Under the pieces are notes generated by a model. The model saw only the letters and a program-made list of their open reading frames with translations, ran no database searches and was not told the origin of the DNA. Positions 1 to 6,056 of a stretch of DNA of 9,591 bases are shown piece after piece. The position numbers and the translations under genes are program-made. The stretch is from JACIYW01 sp014359745 (GTDB lineage: Bacteria; Pseudomonadota; Alphaproteobacteria; Rhodobacterales; Rhodobacteraceae), in NCBI GenBank assembly GCA_050433985.1, contig JBNPWE010000051.1:1-9591 (forward strand). The letters run 5' to 3'. Within the stretch, counting starts at the first letter, position 1; each line of letters starts with the position of its first letter.

Positions 1-1
1 C

Positions 2-67
2 GTCATGCCCCTCGACGACGCGCTCGAGTTCATAGCAAACGAGGCCATCTTCTGGACTTGGACCTGA
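2..67 (+). other. C-terminal end of an unidentified reading frame
   Basis: An open frame enters from the left edge and stops at TGA 65-67. It reads about 21 residues ending in the peptide ALEFIANEAIFWTWT. I do not recognise it. Its stop lies six bases before the 18-bp repeat at 74-91, so it could be the end of a transposase carried by an element whose terminus is that repeat. It is too short to exclude a chance open frame. Confidence 0.25.
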
Positions 68-73
68 ACCAAA

Positions 74-91
74 AACGTACAAAGTCGAGCT
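74..91 (+). repeat. 18-bp inverted repeat, left copy
   Basis: The sequence AACGTACAAAGTCGAGCT recurs as its exact reverse complement at 9502-9519, near the other end of the window. On the inner side of this copy an ScpB-like reading frame becomes recognisable almost at once (from about 97), as if truncated there. This fits the terminus of an insertion element lying mostly to the left of the window. The element family is not identified: the repeat does not fit the terminal repeats I know for Tn3, IS5, IS66 or IS630. Confidence 0.6.
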
Positions 92-96
92 CAGTG

Positions 97-255
97 CACG
101 GCTTGATCGCCACCGGCCCCCGCGCGCCGAGTCGTGGTGCGCCCTACACGTTCGTGACGACGGACGCTTTCCTCGCGGCCTTCGGGATGGAGAGCTTGCG
201 CGACCTGCCCGACCCGGAACAGTTGGGAGACGCAGGGCTGGCGGCGCGCCCCTGA
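97..255 (+). pseudogene. scpB: ScpB C-terminal fragment (5'-truncated)
   Basis: The frame reads HGLIATGPR, then PYTFVTTDAFLAAFGMESL, then RDLPDPEQLGDAGL, and ends at TGA 253-255. This matches the C-terminal winged-helix portion of alphaproteobacterial ScpB, the SMC-kleisin partner in chromosome segregation. The family pattern there is G-W/L-(I/V)-A, a Gly/Pro-rich turn, TF-VT-DAFL-FGLES-DLP and AGL. Full-length ScpB is about 200 residues; only about 50 remain. Upstream of codon 97 the frame stays open but runs into the 18-bp repeat and loses any resemblance, so there is no proper start. No scpA or tat genes flank it. It is probably a broken, non-functional copy left by a rearrangement. The assignment rests on motif memory and was not searched. 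Confidence 0.6.
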
Positions 256-767
256 AACCCGCTGGGGATCCTCACAGCGCTTGCCGCTTCTGATGGAGCC
301 GCGCGGCCGCCTGAACGAGGTCTGCCAAATGCGGACCAGCGGTGGTGGAGCAAGGCCCGGCTTTGGGCCGAGGCAGGACGGCTTCGCTGAATGATATCGC
401 CAATCCGCGCCAGGTTGGTGCAGCTTGGGCGCCGTTTTTCCAGTATGAGATCGCGAGATCTTCTTCGCTTTCCGAACGGTGTCGATCGCCCTTCCGTCAG
501 TTGCCGAAACAGCTGATGGCGGTTCCGATGGGGGAGGCGCGCGATGGACATTGGCCGTCGACCAAATTGAAAGCAGGCTGATCCAAGCAGGTCCGGCAGT
601 GATCTTCCTTCTCCAATCCGATGCCCCGCGGCATGCAGACGAAGGAAATCGTCGATCAGGCGCTCAAGGTGTCGAACGCCAGCGGTGGTGGGACGGGTGC
701 GTTTGCAGAGCCCCGCGCCGCACAAGGCGCAGATCTGATGCGGCACAAGACGCTTCTGGCTGAATGG
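256..767. other. About 510 bp with no recognised gene
   Basis: No frame here resembles a family I know. The longest open frame runs on the minus strand. Its first ATG (782) lies inside the IS5 terminal repeat, and it continues open to 144, antisense across the scpB fragment. Its translation is rich in Arg, Ser and Pro without recognisable motifs, as expected for a shadow frame in high-GC DNA. A 13-base string CCAGCGGTGGTGG occurs twice in the same orientation (336-348 and 679-691), but the flanks do not match. The stretch is most easily read as degraded or intergenic sequence between rearranged fragments. Confidence 0.5.
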
Positions 768-784
768 GGCTTTGTTGCACAAAT
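768..784 (+). repeat. IS5-family terminal inverted repeat, transposase 3' side
   Basis: GGCTTTGTTGCACAAAT is a perfect 17-bp partner of 1801-1817 and has the typical look of IS903-group ends. Confidence 0.93.
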
Positions 785-821
785 CGGGTGATGGGCAAAC
801 TTCCCCTTTCCCCGGACGGAC

Positions 822-1754
822 TTATGCTACGGGCTCTGTGACGGGTATACCGAGAGCGGTGTAGCGGTTGAGCACCGCGATGCGGATTTGGATTTCCGCG
901 ACCTGGCGATCGAAGTCCTGCGCCATGAGGCTCTGCCCCATCAGTTTCACACAATTCATCTTGGTTTCGACGCGGCTTCGGCGGTGGTATCCGCTTCATC
1001 GTCGCCACAGGGCGCGGCCCAGATATCGCGATGCATTGACCGCTTCATTGCGGGCGATGGCACCGGGGCTCGTGGGCTTCCAAGGATTGGCGTTCTTGCG
1101 TGGGGGGATCACTGCACAGGCACCGCACTCGGCAATCGCATCATGGCATTTGCGGGTATCGTAGGCTCCGCCTGCGGTCACTGATCCAACGACCTGATCG
1201 GGCGGGATTTGACCAAGCAACTCCGGCAGCATTGGTGCATCCCCCACATTGCTCGTCGTGACCTCGACCGCCCGCACTTCCAGCGTTTTCTCGTCGATCC
1301 CGATATGAACCTTGCGCCAGATGCGCCGCTTGGGGCCACCATGCTTGCGGGCATTCCACTCGCCTTCACCTTCCGCTTTGATACCGGTGCTATCGATCAG
1401 AAGGTTCAGCGGGCCGGTTCCGCCGCGATAGGGCAGGCTCACGTTCAGTGTCTTTTGACGGCGGCACAGGGTGCTGAAATCCGGCACTGCCCAGCTCAGC
1501 CCGACCAGCCGCAACAAGCTCTCGACAAAGCCCGTGGTCCGCCGGAGTGGTATTCCGAACAGGACCTTCATTGTCAGGCAGGTCTGGATGGCGGCGTCGC
1601 TGAACTGTTGTCGACGACGGCGTTTGCCGCTCGGTGGTGGCGACCAGACCATCTCAGAATCGAACCATATCGACAGAGATCCTCGCCGTCTCAAAGCTTC
1701 ATTGTACGCCGACCAGTTCGTGGTCTTGTACTTCGTAGGGGCCCAACTGCTCAT
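822..1754 (-). pseudogene. IS5-family (IS903 group) transposase, inactivated by nonsense and active-site mutations
   Basis: This is a DDE transposase for the surrounding IS. The frame starts at ATG 1754 with MSSWAPTKYKTTNWSAYNEA, typical of the group, and would run 310 codons to TAA at 822-824. The IS903 transposase is about 307 residues. The first catalytic Asp is present (residue 121, in NLLIDSTG). At residue 195 the sequence reads TAGGAYDT where the family has DGAYDT, so the second catalytic Asp is replaced by Gly (GGC for GAC). Codon 253, where the family has Trp (ALWRRW), is TGA at 996-998. The frame then continues with family-like sequence through RRSRVETKMNCVK, containing the expected catalytic Glu at residue 263, to a C-terminus reading ALGIPVTEPVA. 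Both lesions abolish catalysis, so mobility would need transposase from an intact relative. Confidence 0.92.
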
Positions 1755-1800
1755 ACCTCCCAGCTATCACGCTGGATTCATGAAGTGAATCCTTCACGTC

Positions 1801-1817
1801 ATTTGTGCAACAAAGCC
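1801..1817 (-). repeat. IS5-family terminal inverted repeat, transposase 5' side
   Basis: This is the reverse complement of 768-784. The transposase ATG lies 46 bases inside it. The base after it (1818) is the first base of the interrupted IS630-type reading frame. Confidence 0.93.
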
Positions 1818-1877
1818 GGCCAGACCCCTCAATGTCGCCCCGTCAAAGTCCGCCCGTAATTCTATTGCTGCACCCAT
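1818..1877 (-). pseudogene. IS630-type transposase, N-terminal 20 codons only
   Basis: On the minus strand the frame begins at ATG 1877 with MGAAIELRADFDGATLRGLA and stops resembling the family exactly where the IS5 end begins. The opening pattern (G-AIELR-DFD-A-LR-LA) is the start of the IS630-family transposases common in Rhodobacteraceae and Rhizobiales. The expected continuation would be the helix-turn-helix segment around RRLLALA. A good ribosome-binding site (GGGAGGA) lies just upstream of the start, so this was a genuine gene start. The remaining several hundred codons are not found on the other side of the IS5 element. Confidence 0.65.
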
Positions 1878-2093
1878 GGCCACGTCCTCCCAACTCCGTC
1901 CCCACAGCGTCAGATTTTCGCCGCCTTGGGAATCCCCCCGTGAGTCAGTCTTCGCGCCGATTGGTGAAAGGCGCAGCCAATTCCAAAAAGCAACGGCCCA
2001 ACACTCTACGGGGCTCTCCATGGAAACCCGTTTCACATTGCGCTAGGGTTGCATGAGCGGGCCGGTTTGCGACCCGGGTCGAACGGGAAGATC
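1878..2093. other. Intergenic region upstream of iclR
   Basis: About 215 bp holding the leader of the broken IS630-type gene (minus strand) and the upstream region of the IclR-family gene. No complete gene is seen. The only notable site is a dyad at 2021-2036. Confidence 0.5.
2021..2036. promoter_or_regulatory. Possible IclR-type operator (autoregulation)
   Basis: TGGAAACCCGTTTCAC contains half-sites TGGAAAC and GTTTCAC around a CC centre; the core GAAAC/GTTTC is perfect and the outer G/A pair mismatches. The known E. coli IclR consensus is TGGAAATNATTTCCA, so spacing and sequence are similar but not identical. It lies 57 bp upstream of the proposed ATG of the IclR-family gene, a normal place for an autoregulatory site. 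Only one copy was noticed. Confidence 0.35.
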
Positions 2094-2855
2094 ATGGAAG
2101 CCACGCCGAAAACAATCAAAAGCCAGACCCTGCTGCGCGGCCTCGACATCATCGAAGTCGTCGCGCGCACCCCCATGAGCATCCCCGACATTGCCGAGGC
2201 CACTGGTGTGACCTACCCCACGGCGCATCGGATCGTCTCGGTTTTGACTGAACGGCGCTATCTCAAGCAGACCGGCAACCGCACTTTCGGGCTCGGACCC
2301 AAGGTCATCGAGCTGGGGTTCACCGCCTATCAGCAGGCTGATGTGGCAGCCGTCGCGCGCCCGTTCCTGATTGATCTGGCCAGGGCAACCTCGGACACGG
2401 TGCATCTGGCGCGCATCGAAGACGGCGAGGTGATCTATATGGACAAGCTGCAAAGCCGCCGCCCGATCGAAATCAGCTCGCGGATCGGCGGGCGTAAACC
2501 CGCGATTTCGACCGGGGTTGGCAAGGCGCTGTTGCTTGATGACAGCGAAGATGAATGGCGTCGCCTGTATCAGCGCGACAACCATCTGATGCGGCTAGCG
2601 ATGTCCGAGGCTGACTGGATGGCGACGATGCGGGGCTATCGCGCCGCCGGAAGTGCCTTTGATCTGGGCGAGGACGAGCGCCAGATCCGCTGTGTCGCCG
2701 CGCCTTTGCGCGACGGGAGCGGGCGGATCGTGGCGGCGATAAGCGTTTCCTCGACGCTTGATTACATGCCGATGGAGCGGATGCAGGCGCTGGTTTCAGT
2801 GGTGACGCAAACCGCCGCTGTGATCAGCCGGGATCTGGGCTTCGTTGCGGGCTGA
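2094..2855 (+). CDS. IclR-family transcriptional regulator
   Basis: This 253-residue protein has the two-domain IclR layout. The N-terminal winged helix-turn-helix spans about residues 8-70 (LLRGLDIIEVVAR, then SIPDIAEATGVTYPTAHRIV as the recognition region, then RRYLKQTGNRTFGLGP). The C-terminal effector-binding domain spans about 80-250 (DTVHLARIEDGEVIYMDKL, AISTGVGKALLL, IRCVAAPLRDGSGRIVAAIS). Length is typical of the family (240-280). I chose ATG 2094 because GGGAAG precedes it at good spacing and MEATPKTIKSQTLLRG is a normal IclR start. An upstream TTG at 2049 would add 15 unconserved residues. Its stop is 6 bp from the stop of the convergent dehydrogenase. It probably senses the imported acid or an intermediate and controls the divergent promoters near 4290-4350; the effector is unknown. 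Confidence 0.92.
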   Translation: MEATPKTIKSQTLLRGLDIIEVVARTPMSIPDIAEATGVTYPTAHRIVSVLTERRYLKQTGNRTFGLGPKVIELGFTAYQQADVAAVARPFLIDLARATSDTVHLARIEDGEVIYMDKLQSRRPIEISSRIGGRKPAISTGVGKALLLDDSEDEWRRLYQRDNHLMRLAMSEADWMATMRGYRAAGSAFDLGEDERQIRCVAAPLRDGSGRIVAAISVSSTLDYMPMERMQALVSVVTQTAAVISRDLGFVAG

Positions 2856-2861
2856 TCCTGG

Positions 2862-4265
2862 TTACAGAACCTTGCCCGGGTTCAGGATGCCCTTCGGATC
2901 CAGCGTGGTCTTGAGCTGGCGCAGCAGCGCCAGTTCGGCCGGGCTGCGGCTGTAGGACAGCCACGGTTTCTTGTGCAGGCCGATTCCATGCTCGGCAGAG
3001 ATGCTGCCGGCAAAGCCACGCACGATGTCATAGACCGTGCCCTCGATACGATGTTCAACCGCGCCATCCGCAGGCAGGGGGCCGGTGACCAGGTGGATAT
3101 TGCTGTCGCCGACATGGCCAAAGAAATACCGCCGCATCTGCGGGAATTCAGCCTCAAGCGCGGCGCGGATACGGTCCACGCAGGCACCGATCTGCGCGAT
3201 GGGCACCGACACGTCGAAATTGATCGTCGGGCGGCAGGTCATCAGCAGGTCGGACACTCCATCGCGCAACGCCCAGAAATCAGCCGCATCCTGATGCGAT
3301 TGCGCCAGCGCGGCGTCAAGCACCCAGCCCCGCTCCGCTCCCTCTTCCAGCATCGACAGGAACAGGTCCGCCTCGGTATCCGGGGCAGGGCCCTGCATGT
3401 CGATCAGCGCGTAAAGCGGTGCCCTGGTGTGCAGCGGGGGGCGGGTGCGGGCCAGCGCGCTGACCGCCTCGAAATAATCCGCCCACATCAGTTCAAACGC
3501 GCTGACCCGATCCGACAGCATCCGGCGCGCATGACCCAGAAGCGCCAGCGCGGCGTCGAAATCTGGCAAGGCGACCAGCGCGGTATTGGCACCGGTGATG
3601 CCGGGATGCAGCTTGACCACCGCGCGGGTGATAATGCCCAGCGTCCCCTCGCTGCCGATGAACAACGGCTTGATATCCAGCGCCGCGTTGTTCTTGGGCA
3701 TCCGGTTCAGCATGGGCAGAAGCGTGCCATCGGCCAGAACGACCTCCAGCCCGAGGACCAGATCACGGGTCATGCCATAGCGGATCACCCTGTTGCCGCC
3801 GGCATTGGTGGCGATATTGCCACCGATCTGGCAGGAGCCGCGCGGGCCAAGATCGAGCCCGAACATCATGCCCTGTGCCTGGGCGGCCTGTTGTATGGTT
3901 TGTAGCGGAGTGCCCGCAAGCGCCGTCGCCGTGGCCGAGGCGGCGTCAATGTCTTCAATCCCGCTCATCTTTTCCAGGGACAACAGCAGCGCGCCATCGC
4001 TGGCCACCGCGCCCCCTGCCAAACCGGTCAGCCCTCCCTGTGGCACGACGGGAACCTTGTGGTGGTGACACAGGGCCATGATGGCGCAGACCTGTGCAGT
4101 GCTGCGCGCAAAGGCCAGAGCCACCGGCGTGCCCGGTGTCTCGGCACTCCAGTCGCGTAGCTGCGCGACAGGAATATTGGCCCCCAGAACAAGATCATTC
4201 GGCGATAGGCAGTCTCGAAGACCGGTCAGAAACGCCGGAGGGGGGCCAAGGGCGGCAGCATGCAT
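2862..4265 (-). CDS. FAD-dependent 2-hydroxyacid dehydrogenase (GlcD / D-lactate dehydrogenase type)
   Basis: This 467-residue flavoprotein belongs to the FAD-linked oxidase family with a C-terminal FAD-oxidase domain. The FAD (PCMH-type) domain covers about residues 45-225: VVPQGGLTGLAGGA (74-86), GPRGSCQIGGNIATNAGG near 140-157 and FIGSEGTLGIITRAVVKL near 202-219. The C-terminal domain carries the metal-binding segment FFGHVGDSNIHL (381-392) and the substrate-site segment SAEHGIGLHKK (423-433), and ends LNPGKVL. Such enzymes oxidise D-2-hydroxy acids (D-lactate, glycolate, D-2-hydroxyglutarate) to 2-oxo acids and pass electrons to the respiratory chain. No GlcE or GlcF partner is nearby, so it is probably a single-subunit enzyme. 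ATG 4265 is preceded by GGAAGGA. It is convergent with iclR and divergent from the TRAP operon. The substrate cannot be read from sequence; it may supply the 2-oxo acid cleaved by MhpE. Confidence 0.88.
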   Translation of the reverse strand: MHAAALGPPPAFLTGLRDCLSPNDLVLGANIPVAQLRDWSAETPGTPVALAFARSTAQVCAIMALCHHHKVPVVPQGGLTGLAGGAVASDGALLLSLEKMSGIEDIDAASATATALAGTPLQTIQQAAQAQGMMFGLDLGPRGSCQIGGNIATNAGGNRVIRYGMTRDLVLGLEVVLADGTLLPMLNRMPKNNAALDIKPLFIGSEGTLGIITRAVVKLHPGITGANTALVALPDFDAALALLGHARRMLSDRVSAFELMWADYFEAVSALARTRPPLHTRAPLYALIDMQGPAPDTEADLFLSMLEEGAERGWVLDAALAQSHQDAADFWALRDGVSDLLMTCRPTINFDVSVPIAQIGACVDRIRAALEAEFPQMRRYFFGHVGDSNIHLVTGPLPADGAVEHRIEGTVYDIVRGFAGSISAEHGIGLHKKPWLSYSRSPAELALLRQLKTTLDPKGILNPGKVL

Positions 4266-4288
4266 GGGATGTTCCTTCCTGTTGTATC

Positions 4289-4303
4289 TTGCATATAGTG
4301 CAA
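4289..4303. promoter_or_regulatory. Palindrome in divergent promoter region (candidate operator)
   Basis: TTGCATATAGTGCAA has perfect 5-bp arms around a 5-bp centre. It is AT-rich compared with its surroundings and lies in the spacer between the divergent dehydrogenase and dctP genes, 15 bp before the TTGACA box. It is a plausible regulator-binding site, possibly for the nearby IclR-family protein, but does not match the dyad in front of that gene. Confidence 0.45.
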
Positions 4304-4311
4304 TGTCATTG
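4301..4311. promoter_or_regulatory. Second, overlapping palindrome (candidate operator half)
   Basis: CAATGTCATTG is a perfect 5-bp-arm dyad around a single T and shares three bases with the palindrome at 4289-4303. The paired, overlapping arrangement could be a composite operator controlling both divergent transcripts. Confidence 0.4.
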
Positions 4312-4317
4312 TAATAG

Positions 4318-4347
4318 TTGACAGATGATCGCCCGACTGGCTAACTT
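4318..4347 (+). promoter_or_regulatory. Possible sigma-70-type promoter of the TRAP/mhp operon
   Basis: A perfect -35 box TTGACA (4318-4323) is followed after 18 bp by TAACTT (4342-4347), a weak -10 box. It would leave about 90 bases of leader before the dctP ATG at 4442. The palindromes at 4289-4311 lie immediately upstream, where an activator would bind. The -10 box is a poor match, so the exact start is uncertain. Confidence 0.4.
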
Positions 4348-4441
4348 GCGCAAGAGCGATGGCAGAGATTCTTTGCCAGAGCCGGAGGAGCGGGGCCTGC
4401 GCGATGCGCGGCGGCCCATTATGAGAAAACGGGAGGAAGCC

Positions 4442-5455
4442 ATGTTTGACCTGAACGCGGGCACTACGCTGCGCAAGACTGTTGCAACCATTTGCCTGCT
4501 GGCCGCGTCCCTGGACGCGCCCTCGGCCATGGCCGGGCCGGAACTGGTGATCAAGGCGGCGCATGCGGCCTCGACCACGAACACCGGGCACAAAGCGCTG
4601 GAATATATGGACGAACAGCTTCGCACGAAAACCGAGGGCCGAATCGGGCTGGAAATCTTCCCGAACGGCCAGCTCGGCGGCGAGCGTGAGCTGATCGAGA
4701 GTATTCAGCTGGGCAATCTGGACATGGCTTTTGTGTCCTCGGCACCGCTGGGCAGCTTCAACAAACAGTTCTTCGCGCTGGATATTCCCTTCCTGTTCAA
4801 GGACCGGGCCAGCGTGTACCGCGTGCTGGACGGCGAAATCGGGCAAGGACTGCTGGACAGCCTAGATAACGTTGGGCTGCATGGTGTGGGCTATTGGGAA
4901 AACGGGTTTCGCCAGCTGACCAATAACGTGAAGCCGATTCACACGCCCGCGGACCTGGCGGGCATGAAGATGCGCACGATGGAAAACGAAGTGCATATCG
5001 CCGCCTGGCGCGAAGTGGGGGCAAACCCGGCCCCGCTGGCGTTTTCAGAGCTGTTCACAGCGCTGCAACAAGGCACGTTCGATGCGCAGGAAGGCCCGAT
5101 CAACCTGTTCCACGACATGAAATTTTACGAGGTGCAAAAGTTCATTACAAGGACCAACCACATCTATTCGCCCTTCGTGGTGCTGATGAACCCCGAGGTT
5201 ATGGCGCGGATGTCCGATGAAGATCGCGCGATCTTTGACGCGGTATTCGCCGAAACCAAGGCGTATCAGCGCAAACTGGCGCAAGAGGCCGATGCCAAGG
5301 CAGAGGCGGCGATGCCGCAAATCACCTTTGTTGATCTGACCCCGGAAGAGCAGGCGCAATTCGCAGGCAAGATGGGCCCCGTGATCGAGATGGTGAAAAA
5401 GAAGGTCGGCGCGGAAACCGTCGATCACGTCATCGCCGTCGCCAACGGTAACTGA
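4442..5455 (+). CDS. dctP: TRAP transporter solute-binding protein, DctP family
   Basis: This 337-residue periplasmic binding protein captures a carboxylate and delivers it to the DctQM membrane unit. It starts MFDLNAGTTLRK, then a hydrophobic stretch (TVATICLLAASLDAPS) and a likely signal-peptidase site after AMA at about residue 32. Family motifs include LGNLDMAFVSSAPLG, IPFLFKD, GVGYWENGFRQLTNNVKPI, LAGMKMRTMEN and FTALQQGTFDAQEGPI. Arg178 in MKMRTMEN corresponds to the conserved arginine that pairs with the substrate carboxylate in DctP/SiaP proteins. I chose ATG 4442 because GGGAGGA precedes it and the signal peptide then has normal length. In-frame ATGs at 4325 and 4421 lack ribosome-binding sites. 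It is first in the operon; the ligand is unknown but should be an organic acid used by the neighbouring enzymes. Confidence 0.93.
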   Translation: MFDLNAGTTLRKTVATICLLAASLDAPSAMAGPELVIKAAHAASTTNTGHKALEYMDEQLRTKTEGRIGLEIFPNGQLGGERELIESIQLGNLDMAFVSSAPLGSFNKQFFALDIPFLFKDRASVYRVLDGEIGQGLLDSLDNVGLHGVGYWENGFRQLTNNVKPIHTPADLAGMKMRTMENEVHIAAWREVGANPAPLAFSELFTALQQGTFDAQEGPINLFHDMKFYEVQKFITRTNHIYSPFVVLMNPEVMARMSDEDRAIFDAVFAETKAYQRKLAQEADAKAEAAMPQITFVDLTPEEQAQFAGKMGPVIEMVKKKVGAETVDHVIAVANGN

Positions 5456-5461
5456 GCCTTC

Positions 5462-5499
5462 GGCCGGGGCGCACGGGTGTCATGCCCGCCGTCCCGGCC
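5462..5499 (+). terminator. GC-rich intercistronic hairpin after dctP
   Basis: Arms GGCCGGG (5462-5468) and CCCGGCC (5493-5499) pair perfectly, with an inner CGGG/CCCG pair (5474-5477 and 5485-5488). It begins 6 bases after the dctP stop. No strong T-run follows, so it may protect the upstream dctP message from 3' decay rather than terminate. Confidence 0.55.
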
Positions 5500-5525
5500 C
5501 CGCACCTTTTCCTGTCCGGCCCGTC

Positions 5526-5551
5526 GCGCGCCTCTTGCGCGCTGTGTTTTT
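5526..5551 (+). terminator. Intrinsic terminator-like hairpin between dctP and dctQ (attenuator)
   Basis: Arms GCGCGC (5526-5531) and GCGCGC (5537-5542) with a five-base loop CTCTT are followed by TGTGTTTTT, a T-rich run. It lies upstream of the dctQ GTG at 5568. Partial termination here would give more binding protein than membrane subunits, the usual ratio in TRAP operons. Confidence 0.55.
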
Positions 5552-5567
5552 CCTAGCGGAGTCCCCC

Positions 5568-6056
5568 GTGAAATTCCTTGACGAGACTCTTGAAGAAACC
5601 CTGCTTGTGGCGCTGCTGGCCGCGATGACGTTCTTGATCGGGCTACAGGTCTTCATGCGCTACGTGATGGAAGCCTCGCTGACCTGGTCGGAAGAGCTGG
5701 CGCGCTATCTGTTCATCTGGGCCACCTATATCGGTGTCAGCTATGGCGTGCGCCTGCAGGCGCATATCCGCGTGACCGCCTGGAGCGACATGCTGCCCCC
5801 GCGTGGCCGGATATGGCTGCGTATTCTGATCCATCTGATCTTTGCGGGCTTTGCCGGGCTGGTAATCTGGGAAGGCGCCAAGCTGACCAGCAAGATCCAT
5901 GGCTTTGGTCAGACATCTTCCTCGCTGGGCATTCCGATGGCCTATGTCTATGCCGCGCCGGCGGTGGGCTTTGCGCTGGTGATCCTTCGCATCGCGCAAC
6001 AGGTCGCGCGGGACGTGGCATTGCTGCGCCGCGACGATCCGGGGGCGGGCACATGA
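5568..6056 (+). CDS. dctQ: TRAP transporter small membrane subunit, DctQ family
   Basis: This 162-residue inner-membrane protein has about four transmembrane segments (roughly residues 9-30, 45-62, 84-104 and 122-144). It carries the DctQ signature around SLTWSEELARYLFIWATYIG and the following VRLQAHIRV. It pairs with DctM to form the sodium-driven permease. I chose GTG 5568 (protein start MKFLDETLEE) because it has an upstream GGAG at good spacing and gives the normal family start. A TTG at 5535 would lie inside the terminator-like hairpin. Its last codons overlap the dctM start (ATGA, 6053-6056), indicating translational coupling. Confidence 0.9.
   Translation: MKFLDETLEETLLVALLAAMTFLIGLQVFMRYVMEASLTWSEELARYLFIWATYIGVSYGVRLQAHIRVTAWSDMLPPRGRIWLRILIHLIFAGFAGLVIWEGAKLTSKIHGFGQTSSSLGIPMAYVYAAPAVGFALVILRIAQQVARDVALLRRDDPGAGT

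Larger units (their letters stand above)
768..1817 (-). mobile_element. IS5-family (IS903-group) insertion sequence, complete ends, dead transposase
   Basis: The element is 1050 bp, close to the usual length of IS903-type elements. Its perfect 17-bp terminal repeats, GGCTTTGTTGCACAAAT at 768-784 and its reverse complement at 1801-1817, show weaker matching for about ten further bases inward. The only gene is a transposase on the minus strand at 822-1754. The left flank (GCTGAATGG) and right flank (GGCCAGACC) share no 9-bp duplication, although IS903-type elements normally make one. One junction has therefore probably been rearranged since insertion. The right end cuts an IS630-type gene; the left end abuts unrecognised DNA. 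Confidence 0.93.

Noticed and set aside
336..691. Direct repeat CCAGCGGTGGTGG at 336 and 679
   Set aside because: Only 13 bases match in GC-rich DNA and flanks diverge immediately; chance is a sufficient explanation.
996..998. UGA recoding (selenocysteine or readthrough) in the transposase
   Set aside because: The codon replaces a conserved Trp in a transposase that also lacks a catalytic Asp. A plain nonsense mutation is simpler, and no selenocysteine insertion structure was seen.
2049..2093. Upstream TTG start for the IclR-family gene
   Set aside because: It adds 15 residues outside family similarity and lacks a convincing ribosome-binding site. ATG 2094 has GGGAAG and a normal N-terminus.
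2822..2857. 8-bp inverted repeat (GATCAGCC/GGCTGATC) across the iclR stop as a bidirectional terminator
   Set aside because: The loop is 20 bases and no T-run follows on either strand, so termination cannot be supported.
2973..3905. 310-codon open frame on the plus strand opposite the FAD dehydrogenase
   Set aside because: Its composition is a shadow of the GC-rich dehydrogenase gene and it has no recognisable motifs.
4325..4441. Longer dctP start at ATG 4325 or 4421
   Set aside because: 4325 lies two bases after the TTGACA box and neither start has a ribosome-binding site. Both would put a charged extension ahead of a normal signal peptide. ATG 4442 has GGGAGGA upstream.
5535..5567. TTG start for dctQ at 5535
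   Set aside because: It lies inside the hairpin preceding the T-run. GTG 5568 has GGAG upstream and gives the usual DctQ start.
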